This document shows, one piece after another, positions 61,203 through 64,000 of a stretch of 64,000 nt of DNA (its first letter is position 1; every line of letters begins with the position of its first letter). Source of the DNA: Astrocystis sublimbata (Eukaryota > Ascomycota > Sordariomycetes > Xylariales > Xylariaceae). The DNA lies in the NCBI GenBank assembly GCA_022453515.1, contig JAJNNY010000018.1, positions 558,001 to 622,000 on the forward strand, written 5' to 3'. The notes beneath the pieces are model-generated. The model searched no databases and was not told where the DNA came from. It saw only the letters and a list, made by a program, of their open reading frames with translations. Made by a program: the position numbers and the translations under genes.

Positions 61203-62357
61203 TTAACGAGTGCTTCGACGAATGATCCCAGTTCTTATAAATTCATCCTTTGCATGGGATCCCAAAGGAGGGTTGGGAAAGTCCGAACTGCCCGTGGTTG
61301 GGCCACTAGACCCCTTCTCATCAGAGCCAATGGGCTCGTCATCCTCGTGGGAGTCATTGTGATGGTGGTCATCATCAGAGCTACTAGAATCGTAATCTTG
61401 TTGATTACTAGTGTTGGCGGCTTGACAATTGCTGGGATTGCTTGCGGAAGAGAGGCGAGAGTCATCTGGGGATGAACTTCTGGGGCTGGTGGCATTATCA
61501 GAGCAATCGGCCATGTAACCGGAGTCATCGTCGTTGGAATCGGAAACATCACCCTTATCAAGAGAGCGAGAAGAGGATACGATGGATGTGGTCTGGTCGG
61601 ATGGCCGTGCAAGGGGCATGGTAAGTTCTGCTCGCTCTCTGTTCGACTGAACATACTCTGAAATAGTGGGTTGCCCGGACACAGAGGACGATCCACGACT
61701 GTGCCACTTAGCCACAAGTTGTCTCTCAGCCGCCCTTCCAGTAACCCTGTCAGCAGCCAAAATGCTACCATCCACCTCAATCTGTGTATAAGGCATGACG
61801 CCGAGCGTCAAATATGGCTGTCTGACATACGGAACCATTAAGCTGGATGAAGGTGAAAGACTGGACTCTCGAACTTGGTTGATAGAGTTACTGGTTAAAC
61901 TGCGAGCATATTTCCAGGCAGGCGAGGAAGAGATGTCATCGTCAGTGTAACACATATCTCCTAGCTTCAGAACGATATGTTGTGATGCAACGCCCGGATT
62001 GGGTGAAGGTAACTCATCACTCAGCGGCGTCCGAGGCACACCTTGTGGCTGGGACTCTGGCTGAACTGTAATCGGTGGGGTGATCCTGTCTGGCTCGAGG
62101 GATTCGTCCTGCTGGAGAGACGGAACATCGCCGGACTGCACTGATACTTTGAGAACCTGACTTCTCTGGTCTCCTCAACCCTCGGAGTCCGGTGGTCTCG
62201 GTGGTTCAGTCGCCATGGCAGTCTCTGAGGACTGGTCAACTGTGCTTCTATGTACGGCTTTTGTGGCCTTCGCACTTGAGATGGCTGGCTTGTCGGAAAT
62301 GTCTTGGTGATCACGATGGAGCGCGATGTTTGAAGATGCGGGGGGCTTCGTGATCAA
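61203..62357 (-). CDS. Disordered acidic fungal protein of unknown function; in-frame stop or missed intron
   Basis: The main frame (62174-61203, 323 codons) contains ASQHIVLKLGDMCYTDDDIS, PYVRQPYLTLGVMPYTQIEV and VTGRAAERQLVAKWHS. It ends in a Ser/Asp/His-rich tail (SSSSDDDHHHNDSHEDDE). The same frame continues upstream to ATG 62357 (MITKPPASSN), interrupted by a single TGA at 62177-62175. A possible intron from GTACAT (about 62267) to the CAG at 62161-62159 would remove it and keep the frame, though the donor is weak. Otherwise the gene is broken, or begins elsewhere. The 3' end lies under 100 bp from the first PAN3-like exon on the same strand. I do not recognise the family. Confidence 0.5.
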
Positions 62358-64000
62358 AACTAATCCGCAACGGGGGCTGCACGTTCCTTGGAAGGCCAGT
62401 CTGATAAGATTCAGGATTGGAGGAGACAGATAACAATATTTTTCCGGATACAGGAGCTGTTACAATGCCCTATGTTTTGAAAGTATCTGGCGTATTGACG
62501 ATAGATTGCTTGTTGTAGGACGCTCGGATAGTTTGGGGTCAAGGAAGCAGCACTACACAAAGGCGCCTAGACTGCGTACACGACACGCCGAATGTGTATG
62601 TTTGTAAATGTGTTGTTGATGGGTCGGGTTGTAAACAATGTGGCAAGGTTCCCACAGGAACTCGGCTGTCCCCAAGGCTGTTGGTGGAGAGAAGCAACCA
62701 CGGGGGAAGCAGCCATGGAGGTGGAGATTGACGATTTATGGGGTTCACTGGGTGAAGAGCGAGCAGATGTCGACAACAGCCACAGCAAAGCGGCATCGGA
62801 AATGGGGGGAATGCCCGTCCAGTGACGTGACCAACTCAAGTCGTTGCTTCCGCGGCCAATAGAAAGAAAACTGGGAGGAACGTTGTCCAAATGCAAAGAC
62901 ATGAAGCGAAGTATGGAAAGACTTATCAACTTACTGATCACTCGTACTATTTGAATTTTTGTTTTGATCATGATTGAAGGAGCAACCCTGGTCTTCGTAG
63001 CGGCAATGACCATATATCAATACGTTTCGACAGAAAGTGTCTTTGGAATCTGTTGTAGGCAGGTCAGCGCGATACAGGGGCGAAGCACCAGCCGAGCCGG
63101 TATGGCATCACCGATGGTTTCTCATTGCTCCTTACCACGCGTCTTCGGTCTGGGCGAGGGCATCTGCCTGCCCTGGTTGGCGGCTCCGAACCGAGTACTT
63201 GCCATGGCCACTCGATGCCTAGACACCAAGTCGGACTGCTGCTCTCGTCGTGCAGTCGGGAAGCACCACCCTGTTCTAGGCTAATGCCGTGCTCTACGAA
63301 GCAGTCTCAGGCAACCGCGGACGGGGTGGGGTTCGAGACGGAAGGGCGCAGACGCCAGGGGCGGCAACGGCGGAGATGGGAAGGGTGTCGTGGCCGCATC
63401 GAGCGAGCAGGCGAGGCAGAGACAGGTGGGCAGCGGGTTGACGAGCAGACGGCGGCACCGTCTCGTTGCTGGACGGAAGAGATAGCGTGGGAAGCCCGGG
63501 CTTCAAAGCGATGCCATTTTCCAGCCCTTCGCGGAGGCGGTCCACCCATAGATCTACAAAGTGCTGCCGTAGTTGTAGATGAGAAGCAGCGGGACGGGAT
63601 GGAATAGTAAGTCGGGGGGTAGGTCGAAGGATAAGGGCGGAGCTGCGGATCAATTGCTGGCTTTGGCTGTCTGTACGGCGAGGATCTCACCATATGCCCA
63701 CCAGTAGCATATGCGATGGCGAACTATGTGCTCGTAGGCCTGGTGCTAGCAGTCGAGAGAAGCTCGACGAGACGGACGATACGAGGTGCTCGCAGCGGCG
63801 GCGACGCGTACAAAGCTCAGGGCTGCAGCCGGGGCGGACGAGTGGTGGTGCCGAGTCGTATTGGTGGTTACATGGAAGCTACAAGTTACAACTTGTCCAG
63901 GTCGAGTGGTCGAGTGGTCGTGGCCCGGCTTGGTGCACCGTGCAGCCTGTCCAGGTGCGATGACGGCGGGGCGAGGCGGGATCCCCTTATGCCCTTATGA
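62358..64000. other. Right-edge region without a supported gene
   Basis: Upstream flank of the preceding minus-strand gene. A 119-codon minus-strand frame (63653-63294) begins MIRSSALILRPTPRLTIPSR, which looks like a mitochondrial presequence, and continues QHFVDLWVDRLREGLENGI. This could be a first exon of an unrecognised mitochondrial protein, but no clear donor or continuation was found. The plus-strand ORFs at 63694-64000 look like chance. Confidence 0.3.

Overview
The window is nuclear DNA of a filamentous ascomycete (Pezizomycotina), most likely a sordariomycete and probably Hypocreales. The evidence is short GT-AG introns of roughly 50-180 bp, typical Pezizomycotina proteins (Ssk1, PAN3, SNX3, Rim2, Zn2Cys6 factors), and long gene-poor spacers rich in TACCTAGGTA-type motifs. 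The lineage call rests on remembered family resemblance, not on an alignment.

Layout, left to right. A gene on the minus strand runs off the left edge (60-506 and beyond). A hAT-like MITE lies at 1460-1555. Then come a DUF2439/Mte1-like protein (minus, 2022-4580), a BAR-SH3 protein (plus, 6415-8113), and a conserved fungal protein with a frame-broken 5' end (minus, 9437-10690). Next are a possible decayed gene (minus, 11461-12075), a 5-kb gene desert with a second inverted-repeat element (about 15766-16015), a four-helix MARVEL-like membrane protein (minus, 17071-17734) and a 94-residue RanBP2-type zinc-finger-like protein (plus, 20678-21012). A tyrosine phosphatase with two very long introns follows (plus, 24674-27476). 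It converges on a mitoribosomal mS45/Bot1-like protein (minus, 27854-29096), which is divergent from the SSK1 response regulator (plus, 30979-33743).

An AT-richer segment (about 33.8-38.5 kb) carries a fungal-specific kinase-like gene (plus, 36311-37595). It is followed by an RRM RNA-binding protein with a long pyrimidine-rich leader (plus, 39947-42758), SNX3 (plus, 44463-45074), the RIM2 pyrimidine nucleotide carrier (minus, 47364-48623), a small VOC/glyoxalase-fold protein (minus, 49701-50111), a Zn2Cys6 factor containing a GC-AG intron (minus, 50762-52664), LSM7 (plus, 56853-57441), a PAN3 homologue without its N-terminal zinc-finger exon (minus, 59114-61115), and a disordered acidic protein with an in-frame stop (minus, 61203-62357).

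The genes are mostly unrelated housekeeping or signalling loci. LSM7 and PAN3 both act in mRNA decay, and SSK1 and the kinase-like protein both belong to signalling, but I see no biosynthetic cluster, operon-like set, CRISPR array or defence island. I found no convincing tRNA or rRNA gene. The most notable points are the truncated PAN3, the frame-broken gene at 10.5 kb, the long-intron phosphatase, the GC-AG intron, the two small inverted-repeat elements and the unlisted edge gene. I did not find a clearly new biological system.
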